A DNA stretch of 64,000 nt from Humibacillus xanthopallidus. Lineage in GTDB: Bacteria; Actinomycetota; Actinomycetes; Actinomycetales; Dermatophilaceae. Position 1 is the first letter of the stretch. Every line of letters begins with the position of its first letter. A model generated the notes under the pieces. It made no database searches, was not told the origin of the DNA, and was given only the letters and a program-made list of their open reading frames with translations. The stretch lies in assembly GCF_006717145.1 (NCBI RefSeq), contig NZ_VFQF01000001.1, positions 2,046,001 to 2,110,000 of the forward strand, read 5' to 3'. A program made the translations under genes and the position numbers. Below, piece by piece: positions 1 through 8,520 of the stretch.

Positions 1-456
1 TTCAACGCCTTCCTCGTCGCGCAGGGCATCGAGACGCTCTCGCTGCGCATCGAGCGCCACCTCGACAACGCAGCCAAGGTCGCCGCCTTCCTTCAGGACC
101 ACGACCAGGTCGAGAAGGTCGTGTGGGCGTCCCTGCCCGACAGCCCCTCCTATGAGCTCGCGCAGAAGTACGCGCCGCGTGGCGCCGGCGCCGTCCTCTC
201 CTTCGAGATCGTCGGCGGCCTCGAGGCGGGCAAGAAGTTCGTCGAGGCGCTGTCGCTGCACAGCCACGTCGCCAACATCGGTGACGTGCGCTCGCTCGTC
301 ATCCACCCGGCCTCGACGACCCACTCGCAGGGCCCCGAGGCGGACCGGCTCGCCGCCGGCGTCACCCCGGGCCTCGTGCGCCTCTCGGTCGGCATCGAGC
401 ACATCGACGACATCATCGCCGACCTCGAGCAGGGCTTCGCCGCCGCCAAGTCCTGA
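1..456 (+). CDS. metY: O-acetylhomoserine sulfhydrylase, C-terminal part (5' cut by window edge)
   Basis: The first 151 codons visible are the C-terminal domain of a Cys/Met-metabolism PLP enzyme. The run SLHSHVANIGDVRSLVIHPA followed by STTHSQ, then the ending VRLSVGIEHIDDIIADLEQG, is typical of the family and best fits MetY-type O-acetylhomoserine sulfhydrylases, which make homocysteine from O-acetylhomoserine and sulfide. The PLP lysine lies upstream of the window, so the exact subfamily (MetY, MetB or MetZ) cannot be proved here. The reading frame is open from base 1 and ends with TGA at 454-456. A palindromic repeat array begins directly at that stop codon. Confidence 0.85.
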   Translation, partial: FNAFLVAQGIETLSLRIERHLDNAAKVAAFLQDHDQVEKVVWASLPDSPSYELAQKYAPRGAGAVLSFEIVGGLEAGKKFVEALSLHSHVANIGDVRSLVIHPASTTHSQGPEADRLAAGVTPGLVRLSVGIEHIDDIIADLEQGFAAAKS

Positions 457-704
457 CCCCACCCGTCGAGTGGCCACTCTTCGTCGCACCCCACCCGTCG
501 AGTGGCCACTCTTCGTCGCACCCCACCCGTCGAGTGGCCAGCTTTCGTCGTTTCCCGCACGTCGAGTGGCCACTCTTCGTCGCCTCGTGGAGGTCGAATG
601 GCCAACTCTTGTCGTGGCGCGGATTGGCCACTCGACAAGGGTGAAGCGACAAGGAGTGGCCACTCGACGTGGGTGAGGCGACCAGGAGTGGCCACTCGAC
701 GGGG
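457..704. repeat. Array A: 32-bp-phased GTCGAGTGGCCACTC repeats, five forward then three inverted
   Basis: The core GTCGAGTGGCCACTC contains the perfect palindrome GAGTGGCCACTC. Forward copies start at 465, 497, 529, 561 and 593, exactly 32 bp apart, the last ones degenerate. Inverted copies end at 636, 668 and 700, again exactly 32 bp apart. Flanks are also conserved: CCCCACCC before and TTCGTCGC after the forward core, with their complements in the inverted half. The two halves could fold into one long hairpin. The array starts at the TGA of the upstream gene and ends before the carboxypeptidase promoter. No credible gene lies inside. Confidence 0.9.
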
Positions 705-736
705 TAAATGGGGCGGAGGTGGATCGGCAGGACTGG

Positions 737-742
737 CACAGT
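737..742 (+). promoter_or_regulatory. Candidate -10 (CACAGT), leaderless start for LD-carboxypeptidase
   Basis: CACAGT ends 7 nt before ATG 750, matching the [T/C]ANNNT plus short spacer pattern seen before many genes in this window. It favours ATG 750 over GTG 741. Confidence 0.4.
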
Positions 743-749
743 GAACGTC

Positions 750-1810
750 ATGCCGATCCGCTACCCCGCTCCCCTGCGCCCCGGCGACCGCATCGGGTCA
801 CCTCCCCGAGCTCCGGCGTCGCCGACGACCTCTGGCCCCGCTTCACGTATGCCGTGGACTTCCTGCAACACAAGGGTTTCGACGTCGTCGTGGGCGAGCT
901 CAACCACACCTCGCACCACTCCCCCTCGCACGTCAGCGGGCCGCGCGAGGCGCGCGCGGCCGAGCTCATGGCGATGCTGCTCGACCCCTCGATCCGCGCA
1001 GTCGTACCGCCGTGGGGCGGTGAGACGTGCATCGACCTCATCGACCTGCTCGACGCCGACGCCGTGGCGGCCGCGGAGCCGACGTGGTGCGTTGGGTTCT
1101 CCGACACCTCGACCTGGCTGACCCCGCTGACGATCACCACAGGGATCGCGACGATCCACGGGCAGAACCTCATGGACACGCCCTACGCGCTGCCGGACGG
1201 CATACGGCACTGGGTCGACGTCGCGGCCACCCCGACCGGAGGGGAGATCGTGCAGCGCTCGCCCGGCGTCTTCCGGACGACGGGGCACGACGACTACGCG
1301 GCCGATCCGGAGGTGTCGGACTACCTCCTCGACGGGCGCGGTGGCTGGGTGCGTCTCGACCCGGGCCACGAGGGCGAGCCGGTGACCGTCTCGGGACGGC
1401 TCGTCGCGGGCTGCGTCGAGGCGGTGGGCTTCCTCGCCGGCGGGCGCTTCGCCGACCTCGGCGCGTTCGCCGAGACCCACGCGCCAGAGGGCATCGTCCA
1501 CGTGCTCGACGTCGCGGAGTGGCCCTCGACCGACATCTGCCGGGCCCTGCACGCGATGCGGCTGCGCGGCTGGTTCGACCGCTCCACCGGCATCCTCGTC
1601 TCGCGCACCCGAGCGCCGGGCCTGCCGGACTTCTCGCAGCACGACGCCGTGCGCGACGCCCTCGGGATGCTCGGCGTGCCGATCCTCGCCGACGTCGAGT
1701 GCGGGCACGTGCCGCCCTTCCTCGCGCTCGTGCAGGGAGCCGAGACGACCGTCGCCTTCGAGGACGTCGACGGCCGCGGCCGGGGCACCATCACGCAGCG
1801 GCTGGCCTGA
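750..1810 (+). CDS. LD-carboxypeptidase (peptidase family S66), apparent frameshift near N-terminus
   Basis: S66 serine peptidases cut the L,D bond before the terminal D-residue of murein peptides (LdcA) or act in microcin C immunity (MccF). The family core is intact: PPWGGETC, the nucleophile Ser in GFSDTST, the Glu in LDVAEWPSTD, and the His in ECGHVPPF. The N-terminus MPIRYPAPLRPGDRIG begins at ATG 750 in one frame, but VTSPSSGV and everything after it reads in another. One G appears to be missing in the GGG at 795-797. With it restored, the protein would be a normal full-length enzyme of about 354 residues. A sequencing error in a G run is as likely as a real mutation. The C-terminal 340 residues are uninterrupted, which argues against long decay. 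Confidence 0.85.
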
Positions 1811-1852
1811 GCGTCTCCCGACGGGCCGGTATGCCGGCGCGCCCGGTCCCGC

Positions 1853-3742
1853 TCAGCCCGTGAGCTCGTCGACGTAGCACCAGCGCCAAGCCTCGCCCGG
1901 CTCGATCGAACGCATCACCGGGTGCCCCGTCTCGTGGAAGTGCGCCGTGGCGTGCTTCATCTCCGAGGAGTCGCAACACCCGACGTGGCCGCACGTCAGG
2001 CAGAGGCGCAGGTGCACCCACGTCGTGCCGTCGCGCAGGCACTCCTCGCAGCCGTCGGGGGTGCGGGGCTCGACGCACGAGTCGGCGACCTCGCGCAAAT
2101 GGTCGCAGGCCGATTCGATGGTCTCCATGGGTAGCACCTCGCTGTCCGCCAGGCGCTCTGCCTGGTCGTCGATCCGGTCGAGCATCGTCTCCTCGAGGTC
2201 GAGCGCGCTGAGCACGACACGCAGCACCTCGTGGTCGGCGCGCCCCTCGTCGCGCAGCCGGAGCACCTCTGTGCGCTCGGCCTGCAACATGGCGAGCCGC
2301 CCGCGCCGGTAGCGGTCGCTCGGGGTCTCGTCGACGCCCGCGCCCCGGGCCCCGAGCCGCTCCCACATCGCGTTGACGCGGTCCTCCGACCGCGACGTCA
2401 GCAGGGCGCGGGTCTCCCGGTCGATGGCGGGCGTCGCGGCCAGCTCGGCGAGCCCGGCCCGGCTCGCCGAGGCGAGCACGGTGGCCGCCTGGAGGGCGTC
2501 CTCGCGGGGGTCGGGCCCGCGCACGCCGAGGCGTCGGGCGAGTCCCGGGAGAGTCGTCCCCTGGATGAGCAGGGTGCCCACGGTGACGACGACGGCGATG
2601 AGCACGAGCACGTCGCGGTACGGGGTGTTCGTCGGCAGCAGCAGGGCGGCTGCGAGCGTCACGACGCCGCGCATGCCGGCCCACGAGAGCACCGCCGAGT
2701 GTGTCCACGGCGCGGGCGCCTCGCGGTGGAGCATCCGCGTGGTGAGGAACCGGAAGGGAAACACCCAGACCGGTCGCAGGAGGAGCACGACGACGAGCGT
2801 TCCGACCGCGGCCAGTGCGATCCGTCCGGCCGTGAGCTCGGAGGCGCGCACCCGGTCGAGGACGTAGAAGACCTGTAGGCCGATGAGGAGGAAGACGGCG
2901 TTCTCGAGGAGGAACTGGATGGAGCTCCAGTTGATCCGCTCGCTGAGGCGTGAGGCGGCCGACTGCGTGCGCGGCGACTTGTGACCGAGGACGAGGCCCG
3001 CGGTCACCACGGCGATGACGCCCGAGGCGTGCAGCTCCTCGGCGGGCACGTAGGCGGCGAAGGGCACCATGAACGACAGCACCGTGTCGAAGGCCGGCTC
3101 GCCCGAGAAGTGCTTGCGAAGCACGGTGACGATGAGGGCGATGGCGAGGCCGACCCCGATGCCTCCGATGGAGGCCCAGAGGAAGTCGCCGACGACCGTG
3201 CCGACGGAGACCTCCGTGCCGAAGGCGCTCGCCGCCAGGCCGGCCGCGGCCAGGGCGGTGCGCAGGGTGACGAGGGCGGTGGCGTCGTTGACGAGCGACT
3301 CCCCCTCGAGGATCGCGACGAGCCGGCGCGGCAACCCGATCTGGCGACCGATCGAGGTCGCCGCCACGGCGTCCGGCGGGGCGACGACGGCGCCGAGGGC
3401 GAAGGCAACCCAGAAGTCGATGCCGAGGGCCCACTGGAGGAACACGGCGACACCGAGCGCGGTGAAGAGGACCAGCCCGACGGACAGGCCGAGGATGACG
3501 CCCCGGTTGTTGCGGAAGTCGACGAGCGACGTGCGGATCGCGGCGGCATACAGCAACGGGGGCAGGATGCCGAGCAGCACGATCTCCGGGCTCAGCGCAA
3601 CCTCGGGCACGAAGGGCAGGTAGGACCCGACGATGCCGACGACGATGAGCACGAGCGGTGCCGACACACCCAGCCGTTCGGCCACCCACGACCCGGCGAG
3701 TACGGTGGCCGCGATGGCGAGCAGGCCGATGGCGATCTCCAC
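1853..3742 (-). CDS. Cation/proton antiporter (CPA1-type) with C-terminal UBP-type zinc finger
   Basis: The product is 629 residues. Residues 1 to about 400 form a 12-helix Na+/H+ exchanger-like membrane domain with the signature PPDAVAATSIGRQIGLPRR and EGESLVNDATALV, which carries the ion-binding Asp. A helical cytoplasmic linker rich in Glu and Arg follows. The last 70 residues hold a UBP-type zinc finger: CVEP, GCEEC, CLTCGHVGCC, then spaced His residues ending in ETGHPV. In eukaryotes this fold binds ubiquitin C-termini; its bacterial partner is unknown. The start is GTG 3742, because a CAGGAT -10-like hexamer sits 6 nt upstream and the protein from there begins directly with the first membrane helix. 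A longer open frame upstream runs into another gene and is spurious. Confidence 0.88.
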   Translation of the reverse strand: MEIAIGLLAIAATVLAGSWVAERLGVSAPLVLIVVGIVGSYLPFVPEVALSPEIVLLGILPPLLYAAAIRTSLVDFRNNRGVILGLSVGLVLFTALGVAVFLQWALGIDFWVAFALGAVVAPPDAVAATSIGRQIGLPRRLVAILEGESLVNDATALVTLRTALAAAGLAASAFGTEVSVGTVVGDFLWASIGGIGVGLAIALIVTVLRKHFSGEPAFDTVLSFMVPFAAYVPAEELHASGVIAVVTAGLVLGHKSPRTQSAASRLSERINWSSIQFLLENAVFLLIGLQVFYVLDRVRASELTAGRIALAAVGTLVVVLLLRPVWVFPFRFLTTRMLHREAPAPWTHSAVLSWAGMRGVVTLAAALLLPTNTPYRDVLVLIAVVVTVGTLLIQGTTLPGLARRLGVRGPDPREDALQAATVLASASRAGLAELAATPAIDRETRALLTSRSEDRVNAMWERLGARGAGVDETPSDRYRRGRLAMLQAERTEVLRLRDEGRADHEVLRVVLSALDLEETMLDRIDDQAERLADSEVLPMETIESACDHLREVADSCVEPRTPDGCEECLRDGTTWVHLRLCLTCGHVGCCDSSEMKHATAHFHETGHPVMRSIEPGEAWRWCYVDELTG

Positions 3743-3748
3743 CGGGCC

Positions 3749-3754
3749 ATCCTG
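3749..3754 (-). promoter_or_regulatory. Candidate -10 (CAGGAT), leaderless start of antiporter
   Basis: CAGGAT on the minus strand is followed by a 6-nt spacer and GTG 3742. The same hexamer and spacing precede the LLM oxidoreductase at 17561. Confidence 0.4.
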
Positions 3755-3784
3755 CCCCAGTCGGTCATCCGGTGGGCGCCCCGC

Positions 3785-3969
3785 CCACCCGTCGAGTGGC
3801 CGCGCAACCCCACCCTCACCCCGTCGAGTGGCCGCGCAACCCCACCAGCCACACGATACGAGTGACGACGCGGCCACTCGACGACGAGGGGTGGGGTCAG
3901 GAGTGACGACGCGGCCACTCGACGACGGGTCAGGAGTGACGATGCGGCCACTCGACGATGAGGGGTGGG
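3785..3969. repeat. Array B: GTCGAGTGGCCGCG repeats, two forward and three inverted
   Basis: Forward cores start at 3791 and 3823 (32 bp apart). Inverted cores end at 3882, 3923 and 3956. Read on the minus strand, the array begins at the TGA of the LegC-like gene, and the first bases TGACCC recur at the start of later units. The core GTCGAGTGGCC is shared with array A, 3.3 kb away. The layout is also the same: stop codon, direct units, inverted units, then the next gene's promoter. No gene is visible inside. Confidence 0.88.
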
Positions 3970-5145
3970 TCAGGAGCGGAAGAAGGACCGCACGCCGGCG
4001 ATGACGCGCTCCTGGTCGCTCTCGGTCAGCTCGGTCGCGCACGGCAGCGAGACGCCCCGTTCGAAGAGCCCGTCGGCGACCCCTCCCCCGACGACCGGCG
4101 CCGCCGCGAAGGGGGGCTGGGCGTGCAGCGGCCGCCAGAGCGCGCGTGCACCGATCCCCAGGCCACCGAGGTGGTCGAGCAGCTCGTCGCGGCCGCGGCC
4201 GTCCGCCTCCGGCACGAGCACCGAGTAGAGCCAGTAGGTCGCGTCGAGCCCGGGCACCCGGGGCGGCAGGACGACGGGCAGGTCGCCGAGCGCCTCGTCG
4301 TAGCGCGCCGCGATGCGGTGCTTGGCCGCGACGAAGTCGCCGAGCCGCTCCAGCTGGGCCAGCCCGAGACCGGCGGCGATGTTGGTGAGGCGGTAGTTGT
4401 AGCCCACCTCGTCGTGCAGGTAGCCGACGTCGGGCACCTTCGCCTGGGTCGTGAGGTGGCGCGCCCGCGCGGCCAGGTCGTCGTCGTCGGTGACGATCAT
4501 GCCGCCTCCGCCGGTCGTCGCGATCTTGTTGCCGTTGAAGGAGAAGCACCCGACGGCACCGACGGTGCCCGTGTGCCGGCCGGCATACCGTCCGCTCGAC
4601 CACGTGGCACCGAGCGACTCGGCGGCGTCCTCCAGCAGGGGTATGCCGTGCCGCTCGCACGCGTCGACGAGCGGCTCCATGTCGGCGGGCTGGCCGAGCA
4701 CGTGCACGACCTCGACGACCTTCGGGAGGCGCTCCCCTGCCGCGGCGCGGCGGTCGAGCTCGCCCGCGAGCAGGCCGGGATCGATGTTCCACGTGCGGGT
4801 CTCGCTGTCGACGAGCACCGGCCGCGCGGCGAGGTAGGCGATCGGGTTGACGGAGCCCACGAACGTGAAGTCGGAGCAGACGACGTCGTCGCCCGCCTCG
4901 ACGCCGAGCAGGATGAGGCCGATGTGGATGGCCGCCGTGCCCGTCGAGCAGGCGATGGCGTGCTTCGAGCCGACGTGGTCGGCGAAGCGGCGTTCGAACT
5001 CCGAGACGAACGGTCCGACGGACGAGACGAAGCCGGACTCGACCGCCTCGAGGACGTAGCGCCGCTCGAGCTCGCCGATGTTCGGCACGGCGAGCGGCAC
5101 GGTGCCCTGAGCTCCCCGGGCTCCCGGTGCGTGTGCCTCGGTCAC
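3970..5145 (-). CDS. legC: LegC-like UDP-sugar 4-aminotransferase (DegT/DnrJ/EryC1 family)
   Basis: This 391-residue PLP aminotransferase would add the amino group at C4 of the 4-keto-6-deoxy nucleotide sugar made by the LegB-like dehydratase next to it. The N-terminus VPLAVPNIGELERRYVLEAV followed by ESGFVSSVGPFVSEFE is characteristic of LegC homologues. The nucleotide-sugar aminotransferase core is present: EDAAESLGA, and the PLP lysine near residue 203 in SFNGNKIATTGGGG. The start is GTG 5145, overlapping the legB stop as GTGA, which implies translational coupling. It is the last gene of the minus-strand nonulosonate operon, and its stop codon opens repeat array B. The family is certain; the exact substrate is inferred from the neighbours. 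Confidence 0.88.
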   Translation of the reverse strand: MTEAHAPGARGAQGTVPLAVPNIGELERRYVLEAVESGFVSSVGPFVSEFERRFADHVGSKHAIACSTGTAAIHIGLILLGVEAGDDVVCSDFTFVGSVNPIAYLAARPVLVDSETRTWNIDPGLLAGELDRRAAAGERLPKVVEVVHVLGQPADMEPLVDACERHGIPLLEDAAESLGATWSSGRYAGRHTGTVGAVGCFSFNGNKIATTGGGGMIVTDDDDLAARARHLTTQAKVPDVGYLHDEVGYNYRLTNIAAGLGLAQLERLGDFVAAKHRIAARYDEALGDLPVVLPPRVPGLDATYWLYSVLVPEADGRGRDELLDHLGGLGIGARALWRPLHAQPPFAAAPVVGGGVADGLFERGVSLPCATELTESDQERVIAGVRSFFRS

Positions 5146-6200
5146 CGGTGGTACCGAGCTGCCGTGTCGGGGTCGACGCGGGGGCGCAGCCACTCGGCGG
5201 TGGCCGCGAGCCCCTCCTCGAGCGACACCGTGGGCGCCCAGCCGAGCACCTCGTTCGCGAGCGAGGGGTTCGAGAGGAGGATCTGCACCTCGGAGCCCTC
5301 GGGCCGGATGCGCGCCTCCTCGGTGACGATGCGGGCCTCGCTCGCCGTCACCTTGGCGCAGAGGTCGACGACGTCGCCGACCGAGACGGTGCGGCCGGTG
5401 CCGAGCTGGATCGTCGTGCCGGGCGCGACATCGGACAGCGCGGCGCGCACGAAGCCGTCGGCGGTGTCGGTGACGAAGGTGAAGTCGCGCTTGGGCGTCA
5501 CGTCGCCGAGCCTGATCTCGGCCGCTCCGGTGAGCATCTGCGACAGCACCGTCGGGATCACCGCCCGCGTCGACTGGCGAGGACCGAACGTGTTGAACGG
5601 CCGCAGCGTCATGACGGGCGTCTCGAAGGAGAGCGCGTAGGACTCGCACATCTTGTCGGCCGAGATCTTCGTCGCCGAGTAGGGCGACTGCCCGCGCAGC
5701 GGGTGCGCCTCGGTGATCGGGACCGACTCCGGGGTGCCGTAGACCTCGGAGGTCGACGTGTTGACCATCCGCGGCGTGCCGTGCCGGCGCACCGCCTCGA
5801 GGACGTTGAGCGTGCCGATGACGTTGGTCTCGACGTAGGACCGGGGAGCCACGTAGGAGAAGGGGATCGCGATGAGTGCCGCGAGGTGGAGCACGACGTC
5901 GACGCCCTCGGTCGTCGCCATGACGTGCTCCGGGTCGCGGATGTCGCCGAGCACGACCTCCGCCTGCCCGTCGCGCACGGCCGCCCGGAAGGCGTCCGAC
6001 TCGTCGAGCCAGCCGGTCGACCCGTTGGAGTTGTAGAGGCAGAAGGCCCGCACGTGCGCCCCGTCGGCGAGCAGTCGCTCGACGACGTGGGAGCCGATGA
6101 AGCCGTCGGAGCCCGTGACGAGCACCGTCGTGCCCGCCACCGAGCCGTCGATGGGCCGGGCCGTCAGTTCGTCTGTCACAGCTGCCTTTTCGTCGATCAT
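5142..6200 (-). CDS. legB: LegB-like NAD-dependent sugar 4,6-dehydratase
   Basis: A 352-residue extended SDR enzyme expected to convert an activated GlcNAc into its 4-keto-6-deoxy form, the first committed step of legionaminic-type synthesis. It has the NAD motif GSDGFIGSH near residue 30, the run NTSTSEVYGTPESVPITEAH, and the catalytic Tyr/Lys pair in SPYSATK near residue 170. This wording resembles LegB rather than RmlB or PseB. ATG 6200 was chosen because the upstream in-frame sequence is arginine- and serine-rich shadow coding. The gap to the upstream guanylyltransferase gene is 46 nt, and the downstream overlap with legC is 4 nt. The activated donor is probably GDP-linked, given the PtmE-like neighbour. 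Confidence 0.88.
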   Translation of the reverse strand: MIDEKAAVTDELTARPIDGSVAGTTVLVTGSDGFIGSHVVERLLADGAHVRAFCLYNSNGSTGWLDESDAFRAAVRDGQAEVVLGDIRDPEHVMATTEGVDVVLHLAALIAIPFSYVAPRSYVETNVIGTLNVLEAVRRHGTPRMVNTSTSEVYGTPESVPITEAHPLRGQSPYSATKISADKMCESYALSFETPVMTLRPFNTFGPRQSTRAVIPTVLSQMLTGAAEIRLGDVTPKRDFTFVTDTADGFVRAALSDVAPGTTIQLGTGRTVSVGDVVDLCAKVTASEARIVTEEARIRPEGSEVQILLSNPSLANEVLGWAPTVSLEEGLAATAEWLRPRVDPDTAARYHR

Positions 6201-6246
6201 GAGTGATTCCGTATGCCGTCCGGCGCGGCGCGCGAGCCAGGTGGGC

Positions 6247-7302
6247 TCATGTGTGGCCCTTGGCCCGCGCGAGGTCCGTGGGGGTGCCGACGTCGATCCA
6301 CTCGGCCGTGATCGGCCAGGCGGTGACCACCTCGTCGCGCTCGAGGCAGGTCTCGACGAGCTCGGGCATCGTGCTCGCCCGACCGGAAGGGAGCCAGGCG
6401 AGCGCACGCGGCTCGACGGCATACACGGCGGCGTTGATGTCGAAGCTCAGCGTGGGCTTCTCCGAGACGTCGGTGACGCGGCCCCCCGTGCTCTCGACGA
6501 CGCCGAAGGGCACCTCGTGCTGGTAGGTGCGCGTCGCCATCGTCACCGTCGCGCGGGTGCGGCGGTGGGCGTCGAGCAGGTCGTTCGCGTCGAACTCGAC
6601 CATGAGGTCGCCGTTCATGACGAGCACCGGGTGCTCGAGGTCGGGCCGCTCGGCGCGCAGCAGGGTGAGCGAGCCCGCGGTGCCGAGCGGCACGTCGGGG
6701 TCCTCGCGGAGGTAACGCACCGTGCAGCCCAGTCGCGACCCGTCGCCGAGGTGCTCCTCGATCTGGTCGGCGAGGTAGTTGACGCTCACCCAGATCTCGC
6801 GCACGCCGTCGCCGACGAGCCCGAGGACGATCCACTCGATGATGGTGCGGCCGGCCACGGTCATGAGCGGCTTCGGGGTGTGCTTGGTCAGCTCGCCGAG
6901 GCGGGTGCCGCGGCCCCCGGCCATGATGACCGCGACGTTGGGCAGCGGCGCGGAGCCGACGACGTCGGACAGGGTGTGCAGGCCGACGAGGGTGCGCTCG
7001 TCGTCGAGCTCGGGCACGACCGAGATGCGCAGGGCCTGCATGAGGTCGAGCACGAGCGCACGGGGCGAGCCGGCCGCGACGAAGTGCGGCGACCTCGTCG
7101 CGTGGTCGATGGCGGCGTCGTCGAGCGAGCTGCCCTTGAGGAAGGCGCGGCGCAGGTCGCCGTCGGTGAGCAGCCCGGCGAGGTGGCCGGCGTCGTCGAC
7201 GAGGAGACAGACGGCCGTCGCGCTGCGGTCGACGACCTCGAGGGCGTCGCGGATCGACGCGGTCGTCGGTGCGCACGCTGCGCGCAGGTCGCGCTCGGTC
7301 AC
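6247..7302 (-). CDS. ptmE: PtmE-like sugar-1-phosphate guanylyltransferase with N-terminal CBS pair
   Basis: This 351-residue protein joins two CBS domains (residues 1 to about 120) to an RmlA-like nucleotidyltransferase. The latter begins with VAVIMAGGRGTRLGELTKHT and PKPLMTV, the NTP and metal-binding signature. The same architecture is found in Campylobacter PtmE, which makes GDP-GlcN for legionaminic acid. It is otherwise uncommon, so the context makes that role likely. The start is GTG 7302 with a strong GGAGGA ribosome-binding site 4-5 nt upstream, overlapping the legG stop as GTGA. CBS domains usually sense adenine nucleotides; whether they do so here is not visible. A mannose-1-phosphate guanylyltransferase role cannot be excluded. 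Confidence 0.82.
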   Translation of the reverse strand: MTERDLRAACAPTTASIRDALEVVDRSATAVCLLVDDAGHLAGLLTDGDLRRAFLKGSSLDDAAIDHATRSPHFVAAGSPRALVLDLMQALRISVVPELDDERTLVGLHTLSDVVGSAPLPNVAVIMAGGRGTRLGELTKHTPKPLMTVAGRTIIEWIVLGLVGDGVREIWVSVNYLADQIEEHLGDGSRLGCTVRYLREDPDVPLGTAGSLTLLRAERPDLEHPVLVMNGDLMVEFDANDLLDAHRRTRATVTMATRTYQHEVPFGVVESTGGRVTDVSEKPTLSFDINAAVYAVEPRALAWLPSGRASTMPELVETCLERDEVVTAWPITAEWIDVGTPTDLARAKGHT

Positions 7303-8513
7303 GGCTCCTCCTCCCGGTCTCGCTCGCCGCCGCCACGCCCGGAGTCGCGCGGCAGGTCGACGAAGTGCTTGGCCCGGGTGCCACCGGACGCTGCCCGAAC
7401 GATATCGAGGATGCGCTGGCTCGCCCCACCCGTGCCGTACGGGTTGCTCGCCGCCGCCGTCCGGTCGCGCCAGCCCGCCGACAGGGCCGTGCGCAGCGCC
7501 GCCTCCACCGCCGGGCGCCCCTCGTCGGCGTGCACGACGTTGTCGCCGCGGAGCCGTCCGCGCTGGCGCTCGCCGACGTCGACCGCGGGCACGTGCACGG
7601 TGGCGGCCTCGATGACGCCCGAGCTCGAGTTGCCGACGACGACGTCGGCCGCCGCGAGGACCGCGGGGTAGTCGCGTCCGAGGGCGGGGACGAGGTGCAG
7701 TCGCGGCTCAGTGGCCGCGAGGCTCGTGAGGGCGGCGAGCACCTCGTCGCGCCCCTCGTCCATGCCGGGATGGGTCGCGAGCACCGTGCCGCACACGGCG
7801 AGCGCCGCCTCGGCCGCCTCGCGCGCCCACTGGCCGACGGGGGCACCCTGCTGGGCCGTCGGCGGGTGGTAGGTGAAGAGGGCGAGCGGCCGCCGGACCG
7901 ATGCCACCTGGAGGAGGCGGGCCAGCGCCTCGTCGTCGGCCGGAGCGGCCGCGGCCAGTCGGTCGAGCCCCGGGGCACCGGTCACGTGGATGCGCTCGGG
8001 TGCCTCCCCGAGCTGTCGCAGCCGGGCGGCGGCGTCCTCCGAGGCGACGCAGTGCTGGTCGGCGAGCTTGGTGACGGCGTGCCGCACGCGCTCGTCGAGC
8101 GCGCCCTCCGTCACCTCCCCGCCGTGCAGGTGCACGATCGGCACGCCGAGCAGCACGGCGGGGGGCACGACGTAGAGCAGCTCCCACCGGTCGCCGAGCA
8201 CGACGAGCACGTCGACGGACTCGTCGCGAAGGGCTCGCCCCGCGCCTCGGGCGATGACGGCGCCCTGTTCGAGCTGGGCACCGACGGTGACCTCGGTCAT
8301 CGGGTCGGCGAGCGCCACGATGCGCTCGTGCCACGACGGCACCGACCCGCTCGGGGGCAGGGCCTGCGCGAGGTCGTCGGCGGCATACATGACGCCCGTG
8401 AGGATGCGCAGCCTCACGTCGGCGTCCCCGGCCAGCGCCTCGATGACGGGCAGCAGCGGCCCGAGGTCGGCGCGCGTGCCGACGAAGACGGCGACGGTGA
8501 GCGGGGTGGTCAC
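7299..8513 (-). CDS. legG: NeuC/LegG-like hydrolysing nucleotide-sugar 2-epimerase
   Basis: This 404-residue GT-B-fold enzyme would release the nucleotide and invert C2 to give the free 6-deoxy-diacetamido-mannose that the NeuB-like synthase uses. Visible motifs are FVGTRADLGPLLPVI at the N-terminus, LVVLGDRWELL, HLHGGEVTEGALDERVRH, and VVVGNSSSGVIEAATV, all standard for NeuC-type epimerases. GTG 8513 starts the domain exactly; the longer open frame upstream lies inside the legI coding region. The legI stop lies 7 nt upstream, and the gene overlaps ptmE downstream. UDP- versus GDP-sugar specificity cannot be read from the sequence. Confidence 0.88.
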   Translation of the reverse strand: MTTPLTVAVFVGTRADLGPLLPVIEALAGDADVRLRILTGVMYAADDLAQALPPSGSVPSWHERIVALADPMTEVTVGAQLEQGAVIARGAGRALRDESVDVLVVLGDRWELLYVVPPAVLLGVPIVHLHGGEVTEGALDERVRHAVTKLADQHCVASEDAAARLRQLGEAPERIHVTGAPGLDRLAAAAPADDEALARLLQVASVRRPLALFTYHPPTAQQGAPVGQWAREAAEAALAVCGTVLATHPGMDEGRDEVLAALTSLAATEPRLHLVPALGRDYPAVLAAADVVVGNSSSGVIEAATVHVPAVDVGERQRGRLRGDNVVHADEGRPAVEAALRTALSAGWRDRTAAASNPYGTGGASQRILDIVRAASGGTRAKHFVDLPRDSGRGGGERDREEEP

Positions 8514-8520
8514 ACGCGCC

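Noticed and set aside
457-704. Array A as a CRISPR array
   Set aside because: The sequences between the cores are themselves similar to each other, the cores invert halfway, and no cas gene is present.
150-751. Overlapping open frames of 80-181 codons on both strands at 150-751
   Set aside because: They are translations of the palindromic repeat, rich in Arg, Ser and Trp-Pro, with no domain or ribosome-binding site.
1853-4792. A single 979-residue protein spanning aminotransferase shadow and antiporter
   Set aside because: The N-terminal 350 residues are antisense-frame shadow of legC and the repeat; GTG 3742 with a -10 hexamer gives a clean antiporter.
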